From Phycisphaerales bacterium (lineage in GTDB: Bacteria > Planctomycetota > Phycisphaerae > Phycisphaerales > SM1A02): a stretch of 64,000 bases of DNA. The stretch is from assembly GCA_029242715.1 (NCBI GenBank), contig JAQWTL010000007.1, positions 310,001 through 374,000 on the forward strand, in the 5' to 3' direction. Below the pieces are notes generated by a model. It had not been told where the DNA came from and made no database searches. It saw only the letters and a program-made list of their open reading frames with translations. Position 1 is the stretch's first letter. Every line of letters starts with the position of its first letter. This document shows positions 24,867 to 32,984 of this stretch, piece after piece. The translations under genes and the position numbers were made by a program.

Positions 24867-27824
24867 CTACCTCAGGCGATCCACCTGGAAGGGCTTGGCA
24901 GACCGTCCGGTCCCTTCAATCCCTGCCTTATTGGTACGGACAGCATCGACACTTCGATCAAACCGCCAGGTGAACCACGGACCGGTTCCTGGAAGTGTCC
25001 AACCAATGGTTGGGAACCACTGGGTCCGACCTGAATCCTGACGGCTGTGTGACCACTGGACATCCTCAAGGGCATACTGGCCAATGCCCACAGGACGGTA
25101 ATGGCGAATGTCGCCCCCAATGACTGCCCCGGATCTGGTTACGAAGCCTGCTCCCCCATTAGGGGCTGCCCCATCGATCTGTGTTCCAGATCCATCCAAG
25201 AGCCAGATCGCGGATCGACCGCTGTCACGATCAAAGAAAAGGAGGTCCCTGAAGGCATTGGCGCCGTCTGACCGAGGTCGGCCTGCCAGACTACCTGCCG
25301 CAATCAATTCCCATGTTGAATCCATGCCTGTGATCTGCTCGCCATCGGCATCACACAGGTACTCATGCTGTTCCAACCATTCTTCAGTGGGACGACTGGG
25401 ATCTACGGCGATCTTCCATTGAGCAATGCTGCCTTCTGTTGGATCGATCCAGTACAAGCGGTCACCAACATTACATGCAGCATTATTTGTACAGGCCATT
25501 GACCAGCCCAGGTCAACAACACCGGGCAGGAACCTGGACTCCGGCTGAATCCAATTCGATGGATCAGGATGACTTGAATCGATGATCCAGATCGCATTCT
25601 GGCCGGTTACTTCGTTACGCCAGAGCACACAGCAGCCCGGCTGTTTCATTCCGAAACGACCGATGCCACCGATTTTCCAGGCCGGCAGAAGGCTCGGCAA
25701 AGCATGGGCCTGAGGTTGACCGTTGTACACGGGGACTGAAGCACCGTTACTCAAATTCCAGATAGCCGATTCACCGGTTCCTGGATTGTGCAGCAGCAGA
25801 TCAGAAATACCATCATTATTGAAGTCGCCATCTGCATGTGCTTCCCAGCCAGCGAGATTGACAACGGCAACCTCATCGCCTGTGGTCACGAAACAACGGC
25901 CATCATCCCCAAGCGACGCCGCCAACTGAGCTGCCTCGCCTGATGATTCTTCGAGTGTCATGACTTCCGGTGTCCGGTAGTAGCCGCTTCCATTGGCATC
26001 AATGGTCACCCCGACAATACGCCCATGAGCAGGTGCACGCATATCGAACTCTGGTGAGGCCTTGGCAAGCAATACACTGCCTGCATCGGAAAGTCGATCA
26101 ATGAGGATCTGCGGAGCTGACTCAACGTCATATCCATCTGGAGATTCTGTCTGATTGCTCATTGGTGGTAAAGCAATCAACTGCCCAAAGAGCTGTATGC
26201 CCTCGCACTGAAAACCAGTACCTGACCCCTGGGGCTTCAGCGTCCAGCCCCTGGCATCGAGGATGGCGGCAGGATTCCGCTCGATGGTCCATCCGTGCCG
26301 GTACACAACTGCATCTGGTACGCCGACTCGCTCTCGGGTCATGTTATTGCGTACCGACTTGGCTGATCCCTTTGCATTGACATAGACCCGGCCATCAACA
26401 TCCGTCTCGTAGCGAATCACCCAGCCACGTACTGGTGTTCCATTTGAATCCTGGATGTCAAAGACACCGGATTGATATCCAATGCCACTGGTCGGCTCAG
26501 ACTCCTGATACTCAGACTCCTGAGGCTCCAACTCGCCTTCAATGGCTTCGCCTTGTTGTTCGTCAGCAGATCTGTCTTGATCTGTCGACTGGCCTTCATC
26601 CTCTTGCTCATCCTCTTGCTCGGACATTGGCAGCTGGTCATCGTTTGTGATTCCCTGGCCAAGACCCGCCAAGCTTTCAATCTCTCCCCCGATGTCATCA
26701 GGAGTAGCAGAGGGCGATTCGTCAAGGAGACTGTTGACGTTTGTGTTTCCTTCCAGGGAATCATCATCGTCAACATCTGGTTCTTGATCGACACGTTCTG
26801 CCGCTACGCCGTCAGCGGCTTGTGAGTCCATCTCTTCTGCCACGAGCTCCTTGCCCACTGCATCGGCAACGATGAGCAGGTTGGCAATCTGCCCCGGTTC
26901 ACTGGCAGCCCACGGCAGGGACCAACCCGTAAGGGGATGGCCGTTGGCAGGCGTGTGCGCCAGGAAGTTTCGCCAGTTGCCAGGTCGTGGAAAAAGAGGG
27001 TTCAGCACATCGCCCGTGACTTCAATGGTGTCAATCGTTTCCGTGACTGGCGTATTGTCCCCAGGCAAGAATCGTGTCTGTGTCAGATCGCCACCAGGCA
27101 CGAATCCAAGCGTGCCAATGCCATCGCCGGTCAGGCGAATCGATAATCGTGCCCGGCCTGACTCCAGCAACGCTGGTGAAAGCAGGTAACCGGTTCCCCC
27201 GTAAATGATCTGAAGATCATTGTCCTCCAACGAAATCGGAAGCATTTCTTCCGACAGAAGTGGGTTCTCCCAGGGATGGTCGACGGGATAGTAGGACCAT
27301 GCCCCAGCACGACCGTCCAGAATGGCCGACGCTTTCAGGCCGCCGCCCTCCGTCCCAGCTTCAAGAACCCTGAGTGGAATTGTCCACATGTCCAGGTTGG
27401 GTTTCAGAGTCGCATCCAACTCTGGCATGTCTTCGAGCAATTTCAACTGGTATGACTCGATGAGGTGAGTCCAGTTGACCGTACGAACACCAAGTCCACT
27501 GCTACCCACTGCTGAGCGTCCGTACCTCTGGCCACCCTCGATCACCTCGATGTGCACAACCTGATCAGAGCGATCATCACGATCCAGTCCGTCTTGCCCT
27601 ACATAGTGAATGACCAGACAGGATCTGGCGTCATCCCATAGAAGACGATCCGCAAATCCATCTGGCATGGCGGTCGAAGGGGTCCCGAAATCTCCAAGTG
27701 TCAGGAAGTGCTCCGCTGCCTGACAGGGGTTCGCAGTCCAGGCCAGGGAGATCCATCCCAGGACAAGACAGCAAACTGATCGCTGGATCAGCCTGGATGA
27801 ACGTGATTTCGGGGCTCGCCTCAA
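24867..27824 (-). CDS. Giant secreted FG-GAP/VCBS protein, paralog 2
   Basis: This 985-residue exported protein starts most likely at TTG (27824), which sits 6 nt after AGGAGG; the in-frame GTG at 27830 directly abuts that AGGAGG and is a poor fit. The basic N-terminus and hydrophobic core (CCLVLGWISLAW) form a signal peptide ending near CQAAEHF. It parallels paralog 1 along its whole length (LGDFG...MPDGFADRLLW, GLDRDDRSDQVVHI, SGIGYQSGVFDI, GDFNNDGISDLLLHN, NAIWIIDSSH). It differs by an acidic, Gln/Ser-rich insert of roughly 100 residues near 340-465 (EQEDEQEDEGQS), which looks disordered. It has about six sequons. Function unknown. Confidence 0.82.
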   Translation of the reverse strand: MRRAPKSRSSRLIQRSVCCLVLGWISLAWTANPCQAAEHFLTLGDFGTPSTAMPDGFADRLLWDDARSCLVIHYVGQDGLDRDDRSDQVVHIEVIEGGQRYGRSAVGSSGLGVRTVNWTHLIESYQLKLLEDMPELDATLKPNLDMWTIPLRVLEAGTEGGGLKASAILDGRAGAWSYYPVDHPWENPLLSEEMLPISLEDNDLQIIYGGTGYLLSPALLESGRARLSIRLTGDGIGTLGFVPGGDLTQTRFLPGDNTPVTETIDTIEVTGDVLNPLFPRPGNWRNFLAHTPANGHPLTGWSLPWAASEPGQIANLLIVADAVGKELVAEEMDSQAADGVAAERVDQEPDVDDDDSLEGNTNVNSLLDESPSATPDDIGGEIESLAGLGQGITNDDQLPMSEQEDEQEDEGQSTDQDRSADEQQGEAIEGELEPQESEYQESEPTSGIGYQSGVFDIQDSNGTPVRGWVIRYETDVDGRVYVNAKGSAKSVRNNMTRERVGVPDAVVYRHGWTIERNPAAILDARGWTLKPQGSGTGFQCEGIQLFGQLIALPPMSNQTESPDGYDVESAPQILIDRLSDAGSVLLAKASPEFDMRAPAHGRIVGVTIDANGSGYYRTPEVMTLEESSGEAAQLAASLGDDGRCFVTTGDEVAVVNLAGWEAHADGDFNNDGISDLLLHNPGTGESAIWNLSNGASVPVYNGQPQAHALPSLLPAWKIGGIGRFGMKQPGCCVLWRNEVTGQNAIWIIDSSHPDPSNWIQPESRFLPGVVDLGWSMACTNNAACNVGDRLYWIDPTEGSIAQWKIAVDPSRPTEEWLEQHEYLCDADGEQITGMDSTWELIAAGSLAGRPRSDGANAFRDLLFFDRDSGRSAIWLLDGSGTQIDGAAPNGGAGFVTRSGAVIGGDIRHYRPVGIGQYALEDVQWSHSRQDSGRTQWFPTIGWTLPGTGPWFTWRFDRSVDAVRTNKAGIEGTGRSAKPFQVDRLR

Positions 27825-28041
27825 CGACACCCTCCTATCTCGAATTGCACTCTGATCAAGCCCTCTTGGCGTCTCACTTGCCCAGGCCCATCAGCAACCC
27901 ATCAATCACGCCAGCAGGGTCTTCTGCCGAAGACCAACCGACGATTCGGGAATGGTATCACGGCCAACCATCCACATGGTTATAGGATCGCCACAAATAG
28001 CCTATTCCCAGCAGTATGCGATCTGTTCATGTCAAAAAAGA

Positions 28042-28069
28042 CAGCGGCGTGCCCGAAGGCACGCCGCTG
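28042..28069 (-). terminator. Rho-independent terminator of VCBS paralog 1
   Basis: This is a 12-bp GC-rich stem (CAGCGGCGTGCC with GGCACGCCGCTG) and a 4-nt loop, followed on the minus strand by a TTTTTT run. It lies 39 nt after the stop of the 954-residue VCBS gene, so paralog 2 must have its own promoter in 27831-28041. A TATAAC hexamer near 27979-27984 on the minus strand is a weak -10 candidate. Confidence 0.87.
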
Positions 28070-28108
28070 CTATTTCAAACAGTACTCAGTACTGGTCTCT
28101 TAAGGAGA

Positions 28109-30973
28109 TCAGTCGAGTGGGCTGCTACCAGAGATGTCGTAAGGATCAACCAGGAGACCAGTGCCCGTGACAGGAGTCACGTTGTAGTCATAGAGGCTGA
28201 TATTACGATCCATCTTCCAAGAGAAGTTGGAACCGAAATCAGGCAGTGACCAGAAGAGGTCAGCAAACCATGTTTCGCGTGTCTGGCCACCAGGCAGGGG
28301 GAACCCTGCTGGCATCGTGGCATAGATGGCATTCACCTTGTACTGACCAATTCCACGGAAGTTGTAGAAGTTGTCAAGCGTGATTGTGCCGCCACTGGTA
28401 GTGAAGCCACCACCGCCGCCAACTGCTGACTCATCGATGGCGTAGCCATTCTCAGACATCAGCCACACCAGAGTCTCGCCAGTGAATCCATTGGCCAAGA
28501 CGATGTCGCGGAGGACGTTACTTGCAGTAACTTCGCGGCCAGACATGTTGCCCGCACCAGCAATGTTGGTAGCGAACTCGACTGGGAACAGAACTTCGCT
28601 GCCACCGAGCGAGATGAGACCTGCACCAGAAGTTGAGCCTGATGAGACGTTGCTGTTGATAGCAACTGGCCAGTAGGCCATCTGTCCAGTGAGCTCGTCC
28701 TGCCAGTACATGGCGTTGCCTGCATTCATGACAACGTTGTTGGAGCAGCGAGGTGAGTCGCTGAGCAGTGGGACCGTGTCAAGGAAGACACCGCCGACAA
28801 CCCAGTCAGCATCGCTGGCATGGCTGGAATCAACAATCCAGACAGCAGTCTGGCCGTCAAAGATGTTGTGCCAGAAGATGCCGCAACCTTTTCCGCTGTA
28901 TCCAAACTTGCCAATGCCGGCAAGGGACCAACCTGGACCAACGCCCTCAATTGGGAGGAAGCCAGCACTCATGATTTCGCCCTGAGGACCCATGTTCCAG
29001 ATCGCAGTAACCTCAGCGTCGTCGCTGTGCCAGAGAAGGTCAGCGTAACCGTCGCCGTTGAAGTCACCGTTCATGTAGCACATGAAGCCGTTGTTGAAGA
29101 GGTCGGTTTCGACATCTACGCCACCGTCAGTGATGGTGACACGGCCAGTGCCGCCGATTGCACCCGCAAGGACGCCGCCGGTACCGGTGTTTGGCTGTGG
29201 TGTGATCCAGCCAGTGGTTGGAGTTGTGTAACTCTGGCCACCAGTGAGGACATAACCATCAGTGATATGGCCGGTTGGGACAGGACCATAGCTGATCATG
29301 TATTCGTCATCGGTATTGGCACCGGAAGGAACTTGGGCAGTTCCGTCGCTGTCTGTACCCATCCTGCCGGTTTCGATTTTCACATCAGGAATGCCAGTGA
29401 CATTCCAAGAATCAGTGCCATTGGTCTGGCAACCCATGTAAGGCAGGTTTACGACCTGACCCCAGAGGTGTGCACCCCTGCAATCAAAGCCGAAGCCGGA
29501 GCCTGGAGGGGTAACGGTCCAACCAGCAGTGCTGTGGTAGCCACTGCCGCAATTCTCGATATGCCAACCAGCAGTCTCATTCCGTTGTCGAGTAACAACA
29601 CTACGGTCAGGACCACCGGTGACAGAGCTGACATTGGCGTTGTAGAGGCCGTGGTAGAACGAACCCTTGGCCTGTGCATAAACACGACCAGAAGAATCGA
29701 CCTCACATCGGATTTCTACGCCAGTTACATCGTTGCCATCAGCATCTGTAATGGTGAAGAGGCCAGCCTCGTAACCAATACCAGAGGTGCCGTTGCCATT
29801 GAATCGGCCGGCGCCGCCGTTGGGATCGTAAGAGTTGGAGTTCTGAACGATGTCCAGATTCGCAACCTCACCAGCTGCGGTTGCTACATCCCACGTTGTG
29901 GTTGTGCCTGAAGCTGTACCAAGAGCAGAAAGGTTTCCGTTTGCAGGTGCTGGGGTATGGCCCAGGTAGAGACGGAAGTTGCCGTACTGTTCAAAGGACA
30001 CATTGTGATTGACGTAGTAGTTGGCGTTGTAAGTACCTTCACTCAATGCAGCAGGGGAATTGTCGTTGAAGATGTACATGCTCTTGTTGGTGTTTTCGAT
30101 ATTGGCCAGGTTAAATGCGCCAATACCAGCGTCTCGAGCAAGCGTGCCACCAGGCTGGTTAATCAGGCTGGTAGGAATCTCCATGATGTCACGAGAAGCA
30201 GACTCTTCCGGTGGGTTATCGGTGCCGCCGTTAACTTTGGTGACGATGCCGAAGCTGCCGATCGAGCCTGCGGGGGCGCCAATCTGATCATTGGCTGACA
30301 ACCAAAGCGAACCATTCGTATTGATGGTGTTATTGATGTCGCCCCAACCACCGGACCAGCCTGTGCCGTTATATGGGCCGGTGTTGTTACCAACCATATA
30401 GCCGGTACCACCACTGGTGACTTGCATCATGCCGAAATCAGAGCGGTCGTAGTAACGAGCATTCGGGTTGCCAACACCCGCGACGGTGTCTGGGCGAGCG
30501 TTGCTACCAGCGTAGAAGTAACCGCCGGCAGGTCCGTCGACCTGGTAGTAGCCACTACCACCGGTACCACCGGTACCGTTGTTCTGGACATCTGCCCAGA
30601 CGTACCAGCCATTGTTGTACTGACGGTCATCCAAGGCAGCCAGGGGGCTGTCGTTCTGGAGGAACTTGATGCAGGATGCGAGGCCGTTGACGTTCTTGCC
30701 ATAACCAGAACCATTGCTGGATACGAGAATGTCTACCAACTGACCAGAGCGATCCAATGCGGACAAGCCGTTGGCATCCAGGTAGGAGATGTCAACTGTG
30801 TTGTTGAGTGTGTTGATGATCACACAGTCAGCGTTACCGTCGGGCATTGGGGAATTGAAATTACCCATGTCACCAACGCCGTAAAGTTCACTGGCTCCGA
30901 GGGCCACGGTGGCGAACCCGCCCACGAGACCACCGGCCATCACTGCGATGCCGGCTTTCTTAAAGCTAAACAT
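28109..30973 (-). CDS. Giant secreted FG-GAP/VCBS protein, paralog 1
   Basis: This 954-residue exported protein begins with a classical signal peptide (MFSFKKAGIAVMAGGLVGG... cleaved near GASEL). AAGGAAAG forms a good ribosome-binding site. Composition is rich in Gly, Asn, Thr and Ser, unlike the acidic paralogs. Repeats of the form xGGTGYxxG and GSGYxxT occur in the first 600 residues. FG-GAP/VCBS segments start near 636 (GDFNGDGYADLLWH), followed by GIFWHNIFDGQTAVWIVDSS. I count about 20 N-x-S/T sequons, far more than in the other two paralogs. The gene has a strong upstream promoter and its own terminator, so it is probably a well-expressed single unit. Possible surface-layer, adhesion or matrix protein; function not known. 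Confidence 0.85.
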   Translation of the reverse strand: MFSFKKAGIAVMAGGLVGGFATVALGASELYGVGDMGNFNSPMPDGNADCVIINTLNNTVDISYLDANGLSALDRSGQLVDILVSSNGSGYGKNVNGLASCIKFLQNDSPLAALDDRQYNNGWYVWADVQNNGTGGTGGSGYYQVDGPAGGYFYAGSNARPDTVAGVGNPNARYYDRSDFGMMQVTSGGTGYMVGNNTGPYNGTGWSGGWGDINNTINTNGSLWLSANDQIGAPAGSIGSFGIVTKVNGGTDNPPEESASRDIMEIPTSLINQPGGTLARDAGIGAFNLANIENTNKSMYIFNDNSPAALSEGTYNANYYVNHNVSFEQYGNFRLYLGHTPAPANGNLSALGTASGTTTTWDVATAAGEVANLDIVQNSNSYDPNGGAGRFNGNGTSGIGYEAGLFTITDADGNDVTGVEIRCEVDSSGRVYAQAKGSFYHGLYNANVSSVTGGPDRSVVTRQRNETAGWHIENCGSGYHSTAGWTVTPPGSGFGFDCRGAHLWGQVVNLPYMGCQTNGTDSWNVTGIPDVKIETGRMGTDSDGTAQVPSGANTDDEYMISYGPVPTGHITDGYVLTGGQSYTTPTTGWITPQPNTGTGGVLAGAIGGTGRVTITDGGVDVETDLFNNGFMCYMNGDFNGDGYADLLWHSDDAEVTAIWNMGPQGEIMSAGFLPIEGVGPGWSLAGIGKFGYSGKGCGIFWHNIFDGQTAVWIVDSSHASDADWVVGGVFLDTVPLLSDSPRCSNNVVMNAGNAMYWQDELTGQMAYWPVAINSNVSSGSTSGAGLISLGGSEVLFPVEFATNIAGAGNMSGREVTASNVLRDIVLANGFTGETLVWLMSENGYAIDESAVGGGGGFTTSGGTITLDNFYNFRGIGQYKVNAIYATMPAGFPLPGGQTRETWFADLFWSLPDFGSNFSWKMDRNISLYDYNVTPVTGTGLLVDPYDISGSSPLD

Positions 30974-31445
30974 GTTTGCTTTCCTTTGTTTGGCCTTGGT
31001 GTCTCACGACCAAGACGCTTCAAACCCATCTCTAGAGATTCATGAATGCTGCCGGCCCTCTCACCAACAGCCAATTAGACAAACTAGTTCGATACGTACC
31101 GGAATCCCCGCTATCGGCGGATGACATCTCCACCATGCAAAAAGGCCATATACCGAGGGCCCGGCAATTGACGCGAATTGTAAGGATCGTGGACCTCCTG
31201 TCAAACCCGCCTGGGACCGCCCCAAGCTCAAGGTCCGAGAACCCAAGGGCCAAGCTTGGCACCATGAGCCCCTCATGGACCCTATAGGGACATCAACAGG
31301 CGACTATGTGAAGCCTTCAGGCGGAATTGTGGTTTTTCAGACCCCTGAGTGGTCACAAGCAGAATTCCTCACAAATGAGTGATAAAGCAAGCCAAAGCAA
31401 TGACTTGTGCTCTTCTGTATAGAAAGGATGCTACTTTTTTTGGGC
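30974..31445. other. 472-nt intergenic region carrying the VCBS1 promoter
   Basis: This region lies between the 261-residue methyltransferase gene and VCBS paralog 1, both on the minus strand. It contains a strong sigma-70-like promoter (described separately) and an inferred 5' leader of about 195 nt. Short open frames exist but lack protein character. A seven-T run at 31434-31441 on the plus strand belongs to the segment after the methyltransferase stop; I see no stable hairpin with it. Confidence 0.4.
31177..31204 (-). promoter_or_regulatory. Sigma-70-type promoter for VCBS paralog 1
   Basis: On the minus strand the region reads TTGACA (31199-31204), 16 nt, then TACAAT (31177-31182). Both hexamers are near consensus. 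Transcription would start near 31170, giving a leader of about 195 nt before the ATG at 30973. It is the best promoter match I found in the window. Confidence 0.65.
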
Positions 31446-32231
31446 CTAGGAGCGATAACCTGCCACGACGACCCGTTTGCCGCGCAGCATCTGCTCATTT
31501 CCCGTGCCGGGCGGAGAAATAGTCTCCACACGGCTGAATCCCAAAGATCGCAGGACTGTCCTCAATGCCTCTGGGGATGGGCATAACGCAAGTGGAGACG
31601 CTCCTGTCTCCGGATTGTCATCGAAACAGGTCTCATCTATGAGGGCAAATCCACCCTGATAGGGCATCTGACACTCCTGGCGACCCCACTCCGTCTGACC
31701 TTGTATCTCATCACAGACCTGGGTCTCCACCACAATCATTTCCGAGCAACGGGCTGAAATCTGCCTCAGACACCTGATTGGGTTCTCCAGGTGGTAGATC
31801 AGGCCCACACAGAGACACAGCTCGTACTGGTCTGTGACGTGATGATCCAGCTCCTCACAATTGCAGTGGGTCCAGTCCATCGATTCATGGCCTGCAATCT
31901 CGGCCAGCGATCGAGCCTTCTGAAGGCTCTCCAGCCTCAGATCCACGCCATGGATCCGGGGAACGCCAAGTTCTCTTAGAAGGAAGCTGAAATAGCCCTC
32001 ATGGCACCCCACGTCCAAAGCATTCACACTGCCGAGCCGTTCACCGAAATGACCTCTAACAGCCCCTGCCACCATTTCACGCCGAGTGACGTGGATGTTG
32101 TCATGGGTTGCAGCAACCTTGGATGTGGTGCGAAGGCCATTGCCCAGCTCCATGTCATAGAACCACGGCCCCATCTCATCGATGCGTGCCTGGAGTTCAG
32201 CGGTATTTCCAACTGGGGTGGGCATGGTCAC
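31446..32231 (-). CDS. SAM-dependent methyltransferase (CmoB-like fold)
   Basis: This is a 261-residue class I methyltransferase. The SAM-binding motif I is NALDVGCHEGYFSFLLRELG, and motif II is IHGVDLRLESLQKARSLAE. The LCVGLIYHLENPIRCLRQIS segment resembles CmoB/DUF1698-type methyltransferases, and the N-terminal PWFYDMELGNGLRT also fits that group. In a polysaccharide locus it probably methylates a sugar or the glycan end rather than tRNA. It is the last gene of the Wzm-Wzt operon, 66 nt after another methyltransferase. The start could be 32231 or the second Met at 32225. Confidence 0.82.
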   Translation of the reverse strand: MTMPTPVGNTAELQARIDEMGPWFYDMELGNGLRTTSKVAATHDNIHVTRREMVAGAVRGHFGERLGSVNALDVGCHEGYFSFLLRELGVPRIHGVDLRLESLQKARSLAEIAGHESMDWTHCNCEELDHHVTDQYELCLCVGLIYHLENPIRCLRQISARCSEMIVVETQVCDEIQGQTEWGRQECQMPYQGGFALIDETCFDDNPETGASPLALCPSPEALRTVLRSLGFSRVETISPPGTGNEQMLRGKRVVVAGYRS

Positions 32232-32297
32232 GGCTCGGGCCTCCTGCCTACCAGTGTCCCCGGATCAGGCCCGGATCGCCAGCCCGTTCGGATTCAT

Positions 32298-32984
32298 TCA
32301 GCGAACAGCCGCCATGGCAACTGCGCAGGGGAAGGCCACGGACGTCAGGGTGACTTTGCTGAATCCAGCTTCCAGGACCTGGCACCAGGCATCGGCCCCG
32401 TATTCGGTCTGGACACTCCAATCGTCCTGTGACGTGCCTGGTTCGCCATGCCAGGAAGGCGGCAATCCATCACGGCGACGACTGAGACGGCCAATGATGA
32501 TGGGGATGGTGAAGCAGCACGCCCCTCCCGGTCGCAGAACTCGATGGCATTCCGACAAGGCCTTCACGGGATCCGGCACATGCTCCAGCGTGTCACTGTG
32601 TACGACCAGGTCGAAGGATTCATCTGGAAAGTCCATTGCCTGCATGTCGACCTCGGGGTAACAGCCCAGGACATGGCCCGCCTGCTGACTCAACAGCGGG
32701 GACAATGTGCCCGCCTCGTTCAACTCGAGGATCTTGAGTTTGCGCCACCTTCGATGGCCCATTTCATCCTTCAACCAATGTGACATGCCCAGATGGGAAC
32801 GAATACTTCCTGCCAGAGCGATTGAACGAAGATTCGCCCCGCAGTTGCTGCAACACTCACCCTGCTGGCGATCAATGTATTTTCGTTCCTCTTGCGACAA
32901 GCCCCAGGCTTCGACCAGTTCATCCCAGAGCACCGCTTCGAATCGGAACTCGTTGCCGCCACAGACCTCGCAGAGGGATGTCAT
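32298..32984 (-). CDS. Zinc-ribbon plus class I methyltransferase
   Basis: This 228-residue protein starts with a four-Cys ribbon (CEVCGG about residue 5-10, and CCSNCGANLRS near 44), then a methyltransferase-like domain. The acidic-loop region LELNEAGTLSPLL stands where the usual glycine-rich SAM motif I would be, so motif I is degenerate. The later segments FDLVVHSDTLEHVPDPVKAL and RVLRPGGACCFTIP are typical. Its ATG overlaps the wzt stop (ATGA), so it belongs to the exporter operon. It may act on the nascent glycan; terminal methylation often defines chain length in Wzm/Wzt systems (family knowledge, not shown here). The window holds a second protein of this layout at 37409-38242. Confidence 0.8.
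   Translation of the reverse strand: MTSLCEVCGGNEFRFEAVLWDELVEAWGLSQEERKYIDRQQGECCSNCGANLRSIALAGSIRSHLGMSHWLKDEMGHRRWRKLKILELNEAGTLSPLLSQQAGHVLGCYPEVDMQAMDFPDESFDLVVHSDTLEHVPDPVKALSECHRVLRPGGACCFTIPIIIGRLSRRRDGLPPSWHGEPGTSQDDWSVQTEYGADAWCQVLEAGFSKVTLTSVAFPCAVAMAAVR

Noticed and set aside
28820-29911. 363-codon open frame antisense to VCBS paralog 1
   Set aside because: It is long only because the Gly/Asn/Thr-rich sense sequence lacks antisense stops. There is no ribosome-binding site or recognisable domain.
21793-30973. Tandem VCBS genes as fragments of one broken gene
   Set aside because: Each has its own signal peptide, start and full-length domain set, and two have terminators, so they are paralogs rather than pieces.
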